From: CAVQFO01 sp963711725
GTDB taxonomy: Bacteria; Pseudomonadota; Gammaproteobacteria; Nitrococcales; Aquisalimonadaceae
DNA length: 64,000 bases
NCBI GenBank assembly: GCA_963711725.1
Contig: CAVQFO010000024.1
Span: forward strand, 231,153-295,152
Direction of reading: 5' to 3'
Shown here: in pieces, positions 45,966 to 54,977 of the stretch
Layout: each line of letters opens with the position of its first letter
Numbering within the stretch: position 1 is the stretch's first letter
Notes under the pieces: model-generated
Told to the model about the DNA's origin: nothing
The model's input: only the letters and a program-made list of their open reading frames with translations
Databases searched by the model: none
Made by a program: the position numbers and the translations under genes

Positions 45966-46799
45966 CTATTTACGCGCCCGCCCCAGGACGCGTGCCACGA
46001 TATTCAGAACCAGAATACCGAAAGTGATCAACAGGGCCCCCGCCCAGGCCAGATGCTGCCAGTTCTCGTAGGGACTCATGGCGAACTGGAAGATCACCAC
46101 CGGCAGATTGGCCATGGGTTCGCCCATGTTGGTGGTCCAGAACTGGCTGTTCAACGCCGTGAACAACAGGGGTGCTGTTTCGCCGCTGATCCGCGCCACG
46201 GCGAGCAGGATGCCGGTGAGAATGCCGACCCGGGCCGAGCGGTAGACCACCGAGACCACCACCTTCCAGCGCGGCGCGCCGAGCGCCGCCGCCGCCTCTC
46301 TCAGGCTGGTGGGCACCAGACGAAGCATGTCTTCCGTGGTTCGAACCACCACGGGGATAACAATCAGCGCCAGTGCCATGGAACCGGCCCAGCCCGAGAA
46401 ATGGCCCGTTGTCAGAACGAATACGCCGTAGATGAACACGCCGATGATGATGGACGGCGCACTCAGGAGGATGTCATTGACGAACCGTGCAACCGGCGCG
46501 AGCTTGGACTTGCGCCCGAATTCCGAGAGGAACGTGCCCGCGAGCACCCCAATGGGTGCGCCTACCAGCACGCCGACCACCGTCAGCAGCAACGTACCGA
46601 CAATGGCGTTGGCCAAACCGCCTTCCGACCCCGGGGGCGGCGTGGACTGCAGAAACACCGACGGCTGGATCCACTGCAGCCCCTCGCTGATCAACGTCCA
46701 CAGCAGCCACACCAGCCAGAACAGGCCGAACAACGTGGCGACCACGGACACGCTGAGGTTGAAGGCGTTGACGATACGACGGCGCGTATAAACCTGCAT
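45966..46799 (-). CDS. pstA: Phosphate ABC transporter permease PstA
   Basis: Inner-membrane permease of the phosphate importer. It has 277 residues and about six helices (VVATLFGLFWLVWLLWTLIS and others). The EAA-type loop facing PstB is visible at SLREAAAALGAPRWKVVVSV. It begins one base after pstC stops, and pairs with PstC as a heterodimer. Confidence 0.95.
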   Translation of the reverse strand: MQVYTRRRIVNAFNLSVSVVATLFGLFWLVWLLWTLISEGLQWIQPSVFLQSTPPPGSEGGLANAIVGTLLLTVVGVLVGAPIGVLAGTFLSEFGRKSKLAPVARFVNDILLSAPSIIIGVFIYGVFVLTTGHFSGWAGSMALALIVIPVVVRTTEDMLRLVPTSLREAAAALGAPRWKVVVSVVYRSARVGILTGILLAVARISGETAPLLFTALNSQFWTTNMGEPMANLPVVIFQFAMSPYENWQHLAWAGALLITFGILVLNIVARVLGRARK

Positions 46800-46800
46800 C

Positions 46801-47794
46801 TCAGGTGCCCTTCCCTTCCTGGGCGCTCAGGCGGATGAGCAACAGCTTGGCCGCCGCCAGCACCAGGAAAGTGATGATGAACAACACCAGTCCCAGTCCG
46901 ATCAACGCGGATGTATACAATTCACCGGTGGCCTCGGTGAATTCATTCGCCAGGGCCGAGGAAATCGTATTGCCCGGCATGAACAGCGACGAGCTGAGGT
47001 GATGGGCATTGCCGATCACGAAGGTCACCGCCATGGTCTCGCCCAGGGCGCGCCCCAGGCCCAGCATGATACCGCCCACCACACCGACCTTGGTATAGGG
47101 CAGGACCACGTTGCGTACCACCTCCCAGGTGGTGGAGCCCAGGCCGTAAGCCGATTCCTTGAGCACCGGAGGCACGATTTCGAAAACGTCGCGCATGACC
47201 GCGGAGATGAAGGGAATCACCATGATGGCCAGGATCAGGCCGGCGGTGAACATGCCGATGCCCATGGGCGGCCCCTGGAAACAGGAAACCGATCAACGGC
47301 CACTGGCCGATGTGGTCGCTGACCCAGGGCTGCACGTGGTCGGCAAACAGGGGCGCGAATATGAACAGGCCCCACATGCCGTAGATGATGCTGGGAATCG
47401 CGGCCAGAAGCTCGACCGCCGTGCCGATGGGCCGCTTGAGCCAGGCCGGCGCCAATTCGGTGATGAACAGCGCGATGCCGAAGCTCACCGGAACGGCGAT
47501 CAGCATCGCAATGAGAGAAGTGACCAGGGTCCCGACGATGGGCACCAGGGCGCCATAGGTGTCGGTGACGGGATTCCAGGCATCGCTGATGAAGAAGCCC
47601 AGTCCGAACTTCTTCAGAACGGGCATGGCGCCCTCGATCAACGAGATCAGGATCGCCAGCACGATGCCGGTGACGAAGATCGCAAAGAACCGGGTGGCGC
47701 CTGCGAACACGCGGTCGGCGATCATGTTGATCCGAAGCCGGCGCAGGACGGAGGGATCCTCCGAGAGCTGTTCCTGTGCTACACGCTGGTCCAA
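46801..47794 (-). CDS. pstC: Phosphate ABC transporter permease PstC, frameshifted
   Basis: The second permease. The first frame starts at 47794 and reads TRFFAIFVTGIVLAILISLI and AAIPSIIYGMWGLFIFAPLF. It breaks after LIGFLF at about 47270-47277, where the minus strand reads TTTCCAGGGGCC and one base is extra. The other frame continues GPPMGIGMFTAGLILAI, with the loop LKESAYGLGSTTWEVVRNVV facing the ATPase. Restored it has about 330 residues. The rest of the operon is intact, which argues against real loss. Confidence 0.92.
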
Positions 47795-47830
47795 AGAAAC
47801 CTCCGCTCGTTCTGCGCTGACAGTGAAAAC

Positions 47831-47853
47831 AGGGCCGCCTTTTCGGCGGCCCT
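47831..47853 (-). terminator. pstS-pstC intercistronic hairpin
   Basis: On the minus strand AGGGCCGCC pairs with GGCGGCCCT around GAAAA, followed by GTTTTC. It lies between the pstS stop and pstC start. Such a hairpin usually gives partial termination and stabilises the upstream mRNA, raising PstS over the permeases. Confidence 0.7.
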
Positions 47854-47893
47854 TGTTTAACAGCTTAGACGCCGAGCGTCAAACCGCTGCAAC

Positions 47894-48955
47894 TTACTTC
47901 GCCGGCCAGACCTGCTGGCCGTTCGCGCCCTTGATCTGGTTCTGCCAGGCATCGCGAACCAGGCTGACCACGCTGTCGGGCATCGGCACGTAGTCCAGCT
48001 TCACGGCCATGTCGTCGCCGTGTTCGTAGGACCAGTTGAAGAACTTCAGCACGGCCTGGGCGGTGGGCACGTTCGTCTGCTTCTTGTACATCAGGATGAA
48101 CGTGGCGCCGGTGATCGGCCAGCTGTCCGCGCCGGGCTCGTCGGTCAACACCATATAGAAGCCGTCGGCATGCTTCCAGTCGGCACCGGCGGCGGCGGCC
48201 TGGAAGGACTTGATGGTGGGCTGCACGAAGTTGCCGTCGCGGTTGCGCAGGCTCACGTGGCTCATGTTGTTCTGCAGGGCATAGGCGAACTCCACGTAAC
48301 CGATGCTGCCCTTGATGCGCTGCACGTAGGACGCCACGCCGGGGTTGCCCTTGCCGCCCACGCCGGTGGGCCAGTCGACGGCCTTGCCGTTGCCCACCTT
48401 GGTCTTCCAGTCGCTGCTGACCTTGCTCAGGAAGTTGGTGTAGATCCAGGTGGTGCCGGAACCGTCGGAACGGTGAACGACCTGGATGCCGAGGTTCGGC
48501 AGTTTCACGTCCGGGTTGGTCTTCTGCAGCTGGGGGTCGTTCCAACGCTTGATCTTGCCGAGGAAGATATCGGCCAGTTCTTCGTTGGTCAGGCGCACCT
48601 CACCGGCCTTGATGCCGGGAATATTCACCACGGGAACCACGCCGCCCATGACCATCGGGAACTGCATGAGACCGTGCTTGTTGAGCTCTTCGGGCTTCAG
48701 GGGCGCATCGGAGGCACCAAAATCCACGGTCTTGGCGACGATCTGCTTGATGCCGCCACCGGAGCCGATGGCCTGGTAGTTGAACTTCAGGCCCGTCTCC
48801 TTCTGGTAGGCATCGGCCCACTTGGAGTAGATCGGGTACGGGAACGTGGCGCCGGCGCCGTTGATCTGATTCACATCACCGGCCAGGGCGTTGCCCGCGC
48901 TGGCGACGGTCAGCATGGCACCCATAACCAGGCCCAGCTTGAACGCTTTACGCAT
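47894..48955 (-). CDS. pstS: Periplasmic phosphate-binding protein PstS
   Basis: Captures phosphate for PstCAB. It has 353 residues with signal peptide (LGLVMGAMLTVASAGNALAG). GAGATFPYPIYSKW, AIGSGGGIKQIVA and VHRSDGSGTTWIYTNFL form the phosphate-binding loops. It is full length, as in E. coli PstS (346). A PhoB-box-like repeat lies 185 bp upstream, and phoR ends just beyond, so pstS opens its own regulated operon. Confidence 0.96.
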   Translation of the reverse strand: MRKAFKLGLVMGAMLTVASAGNALAGDVNQINGAGATFPYPIYSKWADAYQKETGLKFNYQAIGSGGGIKQIVAKTVDFGASDAPLKPEELNKHGLMQFPMVMGGVVPVVNIPGIKAGEVRLTNEELADIFLGKIKRWNDPQLQKTNPDVKLPNLGIQVVHRSDGSGTTWIYTNFLSKVSSDWKTKVGNGKAVDWPTGVGGKGNPGVASYVQRIKGSIGYVEFAYALQNNMSHVSLRNRDGNFVQPTIKSFQAAAAGADWKHADGFYMVLTDEPGADSWPITGATFILMYKKQTNVPTAQAVLKFFNWSYEHGDDMAVKLDYVPMPDSVVSLVRDAWQNQIKGANGQQVWPAK

Positions 48956-49139
48956 GTCGGTCTCCTTAAAAGATTGACTTAGCTTGAACTGCGTTTTCCA
49001 TGCCTTTGGGCAGGAGCAAGGGGCTGCGACCCTCCCTGAAGCCGGCCGACCGTGGGGATTCCCCCGACTGCGGCTGCGGCACGCCCGATGTGACCATCCC
49101 GGTCGGCGGTGCCGCCCCTCCTCAAGCGCGACCCATACT

Positions 49140-49168
49140 AGTCAGGATTTGTGACAGCGTCGTGACAT
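49140..49168 (-). promoter_or_regulatory. PhoB-box-like direct repeats before pstS
   Basis: Read on the minus strand, ATGTCAC, CTGTCAC and CCTGACT recur with exactly 11-base periodicity (plus-strand starts 49140, 49151, 49162), matching the CTGTCAT half-site logic of PhoB. It lies 185 bp before pstS and is oriented with it. Confidence 0.65.
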
Positions 49169-49286
49169 TCACAAGCCGGATATCGGCAGAGGCTTTCCGC
49201 CTCCAAGACATCGCGGCATCCATATGATAAGAAAAGAAATATAGACCAGATCAAGAAGCACGCAGGACCGGAATGGTCCCGGCCGG

Positions 49287-50618
49287 CTAACCTGATGACG
49301 CCTCGCTCGAGGGTTCCTGATGAATCACCAGTTCGCCGGGGAACCCGCAGGCGAAGGTACTTCCCTCTCCCACCCGGCTGGAAATCGCCAAGCGGCTGCG
49401 GTGACGGCTCAGCACATGCTTGACGATGGCGAGGCCCAAACCGACGCCTCCGGTGGAACTGGAGCGTCCGGCGTCCACCCGGTAGAAGCGCTCGGTGAGT
49501 CTGGAGAGGTGGTGAGGCGGTATGCCGTGACCGCTGTCGCTGACTGAAAAATGCGCTCCGGCGTCGTCGGACCACCAGCGAACAGTGATCCGGCCGCCCG
49601 GCGGCGTGTATTTCACTGCATTGAGTATCAGATTGGAGAAGGCGCTGCGCAGCTCGTTCTCTTCGCCCCTGAGACAGAGCCCGGGCTCGGCATCCACCGC
49701 GATTTCGTGCCGGGCCGAACCGCTCACGGCCCGGGCCTCCTGGACCAGGCGATCGAGCAAACGGGGAACGTCCACCGTGTTCGCCTTGGCGGGCTTGGAA
49801 TCCGTCTCCAGCCTGGAGAGCAGGAGGAGATCATCCACCAGCCGGCGGATACGATCCGTCTGCTGAAGAATCATGTCCATGGAATGGCGCCATTCCTCGT
49901 CCGAGGGACGCTGGTCATCGCTCAGCGTTTCGGCCAGCCCCTGAATCACCGTCAGAGGCGTACGCAGCTCGTGGGAGATATTGGCGACAAAATCGCGCCG
50001 CATGCGCTCGAGCCGATTTAGCCGGGTTATGTCGCGCCCCAGCAGGAGCCGCTGGCCGTCCTGGTACGGCGCGAGGCGCACCTCCACGATCCGCGAGCGA
50101 TCCACCGGCGAGGGCACGGTGATGGATTCCCGACCAGCCAGTTTGCCGCCCAGGAAGGCGCTGAATTCCGGATTGCGCAACAGATTGTCCAACCGCTGGC
50201 CGCGGTCCTGGGGCCAGCGCAGCCCCAGCAGTTCCTTGGCGGGCTCGTTCCACCACTGGATTTCGCCATGGGTTCCGAGAATCACGGCCGCATCGGGCAT
50301 GGCATTGATGGATTCCCGCCCGCGGCTCAACAGGCTGGCCAGGTACTGCCGACGCTGCCGGTGCTGGCGCTGGCGGCGATAGATCCCGTTGAAGATCTCA
50401 CCCCAGACGCCGCGGGACTCGGGCGGTTTGACCTGGATGCCGGCCCGCAGCCAGCCGTCGAGCCGCGCCATGTTGTACAGATGCCAGAGGAGGTAACAGA
50501 AGGTCCCGACGAACAACCCCAGGCCGGCGTCGCCGACGATCCAGCCCAGCCCGCCGAACACGAGGATTACGATCGCCAGGCGCGCAATGGCGCCCGGCCA
50601 GGGATTCACTGCATTCAC
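49287..50618 (-). CDS. phoR: Phosphate sensor histidine kinase PhoR
   Basis: Phosphorylates PhoB at low phosphate. It has 443 residues. Two N-terminal helices (about residues 10-55) anchor it. A PAS domain covers about 105-200 (SINAMPDAAVILGTHGEIQW). HisKA has FVANISHELRTPLTVIQGL with the phospho-accepting His, and HATPase has GGVGLGLAIVKHVLSRH. The GTG start at 50618 overlaps the phoB stop (GTGA). Confidence 0.95.
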   Translation of the reverse strand: MNAVNPWPGAIARLAIVILVFGGLGWIVGDAGLGLFVGTFCYLLWHLYNMARLDGWLRAGIQVKPPESRGVWGEIFNGIYRRQRQHRQRRQYLASLLSRGRESINAMPDAAVILGTHGEIQWWNEPAKELLGLRWPQDRGQRLDNLLRNPEFSAFLGGKLAGRESITVPSPVDRSRIVEVRLAPYQDGQRLLLGRDITRLNRLERMRRDFVANISHELRTPLTVIQGLAETLSDDQRPSDEEWRHSMDMILQQTDRIRRLVDDLLLLSRLETDSKPAKANTVDVPRLLDRLVQEARAVSGSARHEIAVDAEPGLCLRGEENELRSAFSNLILNAVKYTPPGGRITVRWWSDDAGAHFSVSDSGHGIPPHHLSRLTERFYRVDAGRSSSTGGVGLGLAIVKHVLSRHRSRLAISSRVGEGSTFACGFPGELVIHQEPSSEASSG

Positions 50619-51304
50619 AAGCGGGTCGAGAAACGGTAACCGGCACCCCGTACGGTCTGCACGTAGCGATCATGACCCAGGGCGGACAGTGACTTGCGAA
50701 GACGCCGGATGTGGACATCCACAGTCCGTTCCTCCACGTAGACGTTGGTGCCCCAAACGTTATCGAGTAACTGGCTCCGGGTAAAGACCCGTTCCGGATG
50801 GGTCATAAAGAAGTGAAGCAGCCGGAACTCGGTGGGTCCCATGTCCAGGTTTGCCTCGTCCACCGTGACCCGGTGGCTCACCGGGTCCAGAGTCAGGCCA
50901 TCAACCTCGATAACCTCTTCGCTGCTCATGGGCACCGAGCGCCGCAGTACCGCCTTGATCCGGGCCTGCAGTTCCCGCGGCGAGAAGGGCTTGGTGACGA
51001 AATCGTCGGCGCCGACTTCCAGCCCTCGCACCTTGTCTTCCTCCTCGGTGCGGGCGGTCAGCATGATAATGGGGATGTCACGGCACAGCGGATCGCGCTT
51101 GATCCGTTTGGCGAAATCCACGCCGCTCATGCCCGGCAGCATCCAGTCCAGCAGAATCAGATCAGGCACGTGCTCGTTGAGCATGCTGAAACCGTCCTCT
51201 GCCGATTCGGCCTGATGGACCTGATACCCGGCCCGCCCCAGGGCAATGGCCACCATGTCGCGGATGGCCGCTTCGTCTTCAATGATCAGAATCTTAACCG
51301 CCAT
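50615..51304 (-). CDS. phoB: Phosphate response regulator PhoB
   Basis: OmpR-type activator of the Pho regulon. It has 229 residues from ATG 51304 (MAVKILIIEDEAAIRD), equal to E. coli PhoB. The receiver domain has the acidic pair EDE, the phosphorylated Asp in LILLDWMLPGMSG, and the Lys in FVTKPFSPREL. The winged-helix domain ends RTVRGAGYRFSTRL. An upstream in-frame ATG adds 11 residues without family match. Confidence 0.96.
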   Translation of the reverse strand: MAVKILIIEDEAAIRDMVAIALGRAGYQVHQAESAEDGFSMLNEHVPDLILLDWMLPGMSGVDFAKRIKRDPLCRDIPIIMLTARTEEEDKVRGLEVGADDFVTKPFSPRELQARIKAVLRRSVPMSSEEVIEVDGLTLDPVSHRVTVDEANLDMGPTEFRLLHFFMTHPERVFTRSQLLDNVWGTNVYVEERTVDVHIRRLRKSLSALGHDRYVQTVRGAGYRFSTRL

Positions 51305-51420
51305 GGCGTTCATGCTCCTGTAACCAGCCGCGGCCATTACATCCCACGGATATTACATATTGATGACGGCGGCAAGCCGCCTCTGGAAGCCTCGTCTCCG
51401 GCCTCCGGGCTGCCACAAAA

Positions 51421-51449
51421 CTGTCATCCCCGCGTCGCACGGCCGTAAC
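51421..51449. promoter_or_regulatory. Possible PhoB box in the phoB-porin gap
   Basis: CTGTCAT (51421), GCGTCGC (51432) and CCGTAAC (51443) are spaced by exactly 11 bases. The first is a perfect half-site, the others degenerate. Orientation favours the porin (199 bp to its start), but it also lies 117 bp before phoB. Confidence 0.45.
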
Positions 51450-51647
51450 AATCCCCGCCCATCATGCGCCGCAGTGTTGCTCAACGCATACAGCGGAAAC
51501 GCCAAATGTCGCGTTTATGCAACACGGCTCATGCCACCGGCAGACGCTCGTGCGCATTCATTAAAGGGGGGCAGCAGCGCTGCCGGAGCAACGAGGGTCG
51601 GCTGGTTATCAGCGTGTCCCATCTCCAATCCAGTAAGGAGTCGACTG

Positions 51648-52817
51648 ATGAACAAGAACGTTATCGCCCTCGCCGTGGCGGGCGCCCTGGCGCTTCCCGC
51701 CGCCGCCAGTGCCGCGCAGGTATACGGCGACAAGCTCGAAGTTTACGGCAAGATCCATATTTCCCTGGACTATCTGGATTCCGGGGTCAGCAGTTCCGTT
51801 GCCAATGACAGCGGCGGCAAGCTGACCGACGGCAGCTTCTCCATCGCCAGCAACTCCAGCCGCGTGGGTTTCAAGGGCAAATACCAGATCAATGACCAGT
51901 TCACCGCTCTGTACCAGGTGGAACAGGAAGTGAACGTGGACGGCAGTGGCAACGACAACTGGACCACCCGCAACAGCTTTGTCGGCCTGGGCGGTGCCTT
52001 CGGCAAGGTGCTGGTCGGCTATCACGACACCCCCTTCAAGTCCTTGGGCGGGGAGTTCCTGCTGTTCGGCGACACCGCCGCCACTTGGCGTGCCATTGTC
52101 GGCGCCTGCGCCGACTGCAAGTCTTACACCGATGCCAACAGCGCCACCGTGGCCTATGGCGACGACGCGTTCAATAATCGCGTTCGCAACATGATCATGT
52201 ATACCGGCAACTTCGATGCCGGTCAGGCCGGCAAGTTCGGCGTCGCTCTCCAGTATTCTGCGGACCGCAACGCCTCTACGCATGAGCCGGACAACAACGA
52301 CTACGGCGGCCTCAGCGCTTCCGTGCACTACAAGATTGTCGGCCTGACGCTGGGCCTGGCCTACGAGCACCCGAACACGGGCAACTCCGCCCAGGGCAAG
52401 GTGGATGACATCAAGGCGACTCGCTTCGGCGCCAAGTACGACTTCGGCAAGGTGATCGTCGGAGGCCTGTTCGAGCACATCACCGACGATCTGCCCGGCG
52501 GCGGAAGCGGCGCGCTGGACCGCAACGCCTACGGCGCCAACGTCACCTACAAGCTCACCGGCAATACCAAGCTGATGGCCCAGGTGCTGAAGGTCGGCGA
52601 CTACGGTAACACCAACAAGACCGGCGCCACCCGTTTCGCTCTGGGAGCTTCTCAGAAGGTCAACAGCAATCTGGACTTCTACGCGGTCTACGCCCAGACC
52701 AACAACGACAAGAACGCTGCCTTCCCGGGCACCGGCCACGATCACGGCGATCGCCTGTTCACGGTCGCAGGCAAGGATCCGAAGGCGTTCTCCGTCGGCG
52801 CTCACTTCAAGTTCTAA
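51648..52817 (+). CDS. Outer-membrane porin, possible phosphate-responsive porin
   Basis: 389 residues with a signal peptide (NVIALAVAGALALPAAASAA). The mature protein starts with a typical porin beta strand (KLEVYGKIHISLDYL) and ends in Phe (SVGAHFKF), the outer-membrane targeting signal. GFKGKYQINDQFTALYQVEQ and VGLGGAFGKVLVGYHDTPFK match the Gram-negative porin family (OmpC-like/Porin_4). AAGGAG is seven bases before ATG. Placement opposite phoB and the putative Pho box suggest induction under phosphate limitation, which is inference. Confidence 0.85.
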   Translation: MNKNVIALAVAGALALPAAASAAQVYGDKLEVYGKIHISLDYLDSGVSSSVANDSGGKLTDGSFSIASNSSRVGFKGKYQINDQFTALYQVEQEVNVDGSGNDNWTTRNSFVGLGGAFGKVLVGYHDTPFKSLGGEFLLFGDTAATWRAIVGACADCKSYTDANSATVAYGDDAFNNRVRNMIMYTGNFDAGQAGKFGVALQYSADRNASTHEPDNNDYGGLSASVHYKIVGLTLGLAYEHPNTGNSAQGKVDDIKATRFGAKYDFGKVIVGGLFEHITDDLPGGGSGALDRNAYGANVTYKLTGNTKLMAQVLKVGDYGNTNKTGATRFALGASQKVNSNLDFYAVYAQTNNDKNAAFPGTGHDHGDRLFTVAGKDPKAFSVGAHFKF

Positions 52818-52937
52818 CAGGAACCACGCGGCGCAAGCGGGACCGCACACGCCGCGGGGGCAGGGATGCCCCGCACTCCCTCTGGACTGGATTGGAAGAA
52901 ACGGACTTTCTCGTCGGTTCCGTCCGCTTCAATTCTT

Positions 52938-52966
52938 GCGGGGCCTCCACGGCCCCGCTTTCTTTT
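52938..52966 (+). terminator. Rho-independent terminator after the porin gene
   Basis: GCGGGGCC (52938-52945) pairs with GGCCCCGC (52951-52958) across TCCAC, followed by TTTCTTTT. A textbook intrinsic terminator, between the porin and convergent egtD. Confidence 0.85.
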
Positions 52967-53008
52967 GCCCGGAACAGGCCCGGGGCTCGCCCCGGCCCGT
53001 TGCGCCTG

Positions 53009-54019
53009 TCACGCCCCAGTCCGCTCCGCCAGCACCAGGGAAAAATAACCGTTGTCCGGCAGGAAATGGGTTCGCGGCGCCAGCCCCGCGCCGCCCAGCA
53101 GCTCGTCCAGTTCGTCGTCGCCGAACTTGCGACTGATCTCCGTCAGGATGCTCTCGCCGGCCTCGAACACGTACTCCGCATCCAACGCCGAGACCTGAAC
53201 ACGCTGGCGGCGCATTGCAACCAGATACATCTCGATCTGCCGGGCCTGCTCGTTGTACACCGCCCGGTGGCGGAAAGCGGTGGGATCGAAATCGGCATCG
53301 AGCTCCCGATTCAGAACATTGAGCACGTTGACGTTGAACTCCGCGGTAATGCCGGCGGCATCGTTGTACGCCGCGTGCAAAACAGCCGGGGCCTTGACTC
53401 GATCCGCACCCATTAGAAGAAAATCGCCAGGCTCCATCACCGCCGTCAACTCCGAGAGAAATTCTCGGGCCTGGGCGGGCTCGAAATTGCCGATAGTGCC
53501 GCCCAGAAAGACGAACAATGTCGGCTCCCCAGGGCATGGCGGCCGTCGCAAGCCACCCAGGTAATCCCCCACCAGGGCGTTGACGGAAAGCCACTGAAAC
53601 TCCTCGATCAGCGCCGCGCCGGCTTCCCGCAGGATCTCCTCACAGACATCGAACGGCCAGTACACCAGCGGCGCGTCCAGCTGGCCCGCGGCGCGCAGCA
53701 GATGACGCGTCTTGCGGCACGCCCCGGCGCCCAGTTCCATGAGATGCGCGGGCCGGGCGATGGACACGATCTCCTCGGCATGAGCCGCCAGCAGGGCATC
53801 CTCCGTTCGCGTCGGATAATACTCGGGCGTATCGCAGATTTGGTCGAACAGCAGCGATCCGCGTTCATCGTAGAAATACTTGGGGGGCAGTGAACGAGGC
53901 TGGGTCGCGAACCCGCGCCGGAGGTCGTCGGCCAGGGAGGGCACATTCCGGTCGCCTTCAATCGCCCGGCACGAAAACCGCGACCGGGAGCCGTCCATCC
54001 TGCAGGCGGGTTCGTTCAT
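53009..54019 (-). CDS. egtD: L-histidine N-alpha-methyltransferase EgtD
   Basis: Trimethylates histidine to hercynine with SAM, the first step of ergothioneine synthesis. It has 336 residues. LPPKYFYDERGSLLFDQIC and TPEYYPTRTE are hallmark family segments. MELGAGACRKTRHLL is the SAM-binding loop and LFVFLGGTIGNF the following strand. FNVNVLNVLNRELDADFDP is also conserved. It is divergent from egtC-egtB across 172 bp, so the three form a locus. Confidence 0.93.
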   Translation of the reverse strand: MNEPACRMDGSRSRFSCRAIEGDRNVPSLADDLRRGFATQPRSLPPKYFYDERGSLLFDQICDTPEYYPTRTEDALLAAHAEEIVSIARPAHLMELGAGACRKTRHLLRAAGQLDAPLVYWPFDVCEEILREAGAALIEEFQWLSVNALVGDYLGGLRRPPCPGEPTLFVFLGGTIGNFEPAQAREFLSELTAVMEPGDFLLMGADRVKAPAVLHAAYNDAAGITAEFNVNVLNVLNRELDADFDPTAFRHRAVYNEQARQIEMYLVAMRRQRVQVSALDAEYVFEAGESILTEISRKFGDDELDELLGGAGLAPRTHFLPDNGYFSLVLAERTGA

Positions 54020-54191
54020 GCAGCGTCCTCTTCCAATGCACGCCGTAGCGGGATGCGGTACCCCACCCCTCGCCCGGCGCGTTGGGTGGACGCGATCCCG
54101 TCCTCAATAGAGCTACCTGTGACTACAGCTGTAAGCTACCATTCCTCAGGCGAGGCGCAAACCGCAAGCCGTCGTCTGTCTGTTCGGGAGA

Positions 54192-54977
54192 TTGCCTATG
54201 TGTCGGCTGGCCGCTTATCTGGGCCCGGAAATCCCGTTGGAGCGTTTCCTGCTGGATCCGGAACACAACCTGATCAAGCAATCCTGGCAGCCGCGCGAAC
54301 TGCGTTCGGCCACACTCAACGCCGATGGCTTTGGCGTCGGCTGGTACGATCCCGAGGGTCGCACGGCGGCCTATCGCAATGTGATGCCCATCTGGTCCGA
54401 TCCCAACGTGCCGCATTTGGCACGCACCCTGGCCAATGACCTCTGGATGGCCCAGGTCCGCAGCGCCACCGACAGCTTCTCCGCCGGTTTCGCCAATACC
54501 CAGCCGTTCATCGACGAGGATTTCATCTTCCTGCACAACGGTTACCTGGGGGATTTCGCCAGCCGGGCCCGCGCGGCCATCCGGCGCGAACTCGCACCGG
54601 ATTTTGAAGCCTATATCGCCGGCACCACCGATTCCGAATACCTGTTCGCCTATCTCAGGCAACTGCTTGCCGACGAACCGGATGCGCCCATCGACGATGC
54701 CCTGCGCTGGCTGATCGAGCGGGTGGAGGACTGGTGCGCCGACGGCGAGGCCCTGTTGAACCTGTTGGTCACGGACGGCACATCGGTTTATGCAGTCCGC
54801 CACGCCATCGGATTGGAATGCCCGTCCTTGTATTACACCACCGACGACGAACTCTACCCCCAGGGCCAACTGGTGGCCTCGGAGCCGCTGACCGAAACCG
54901 GCCTATGGCAGAACGTACCACCCCATCATCTACTGGTATTGGATCCCGAGGAGCCGCCCAGCCTTTCGCCGCTATGA
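54192..54977 (+). CDS. egtC: Class II glutamine amidotransferase, EgtC-like
   Basis: Predicted to remove glutamate from gamma-glutamyl-hercynylcysteine sulfoxide. It has 261 residues and starts MCRLAAYLGPEIPLERFLLD, where the Cys right after the initiator Met is the Ntn nucleophile exposed on Met removal. LNADGFGVGWYDPEG and IFLHNGYLGDF are class II amidotransferase signatures. The stop overlaps the egtB start (ATGA), indicating translational coupling. Other class II amidotransferases are possible, but context supports EgtC. Confidence 0.88.
   Translation: MPMCRLAAYLGPEIPLERFLLDPEHNLIKQSWQPRELRSATLNADGFGVGWYDPEGRTAAYRNVMPIWSDPNVPHLARTLANDLWMAQVRSATDSFSAGFANTQPFIDEDFIFLHNGYLGDFASRARAAIRRELAPDFEAYIAGTTDSEYLFAYLRQLLADEPDAPIDDALRWLIERVEDWCADGEALLNLLVTDGTSVYAVRHAIGLECPSLYYTTDDELYPQGQLVASEPLTETGLWQNVPPHHLLVLDPEEPPSLSPL

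Noticed and set aside
54734..54973. A start for EgtB 240 bases upstream
   Set aside because: The upstream codons lie inside egtC in another frame, encode Arg/Gly-rich filler, and the ATGA overlap at 54974 is a better start.
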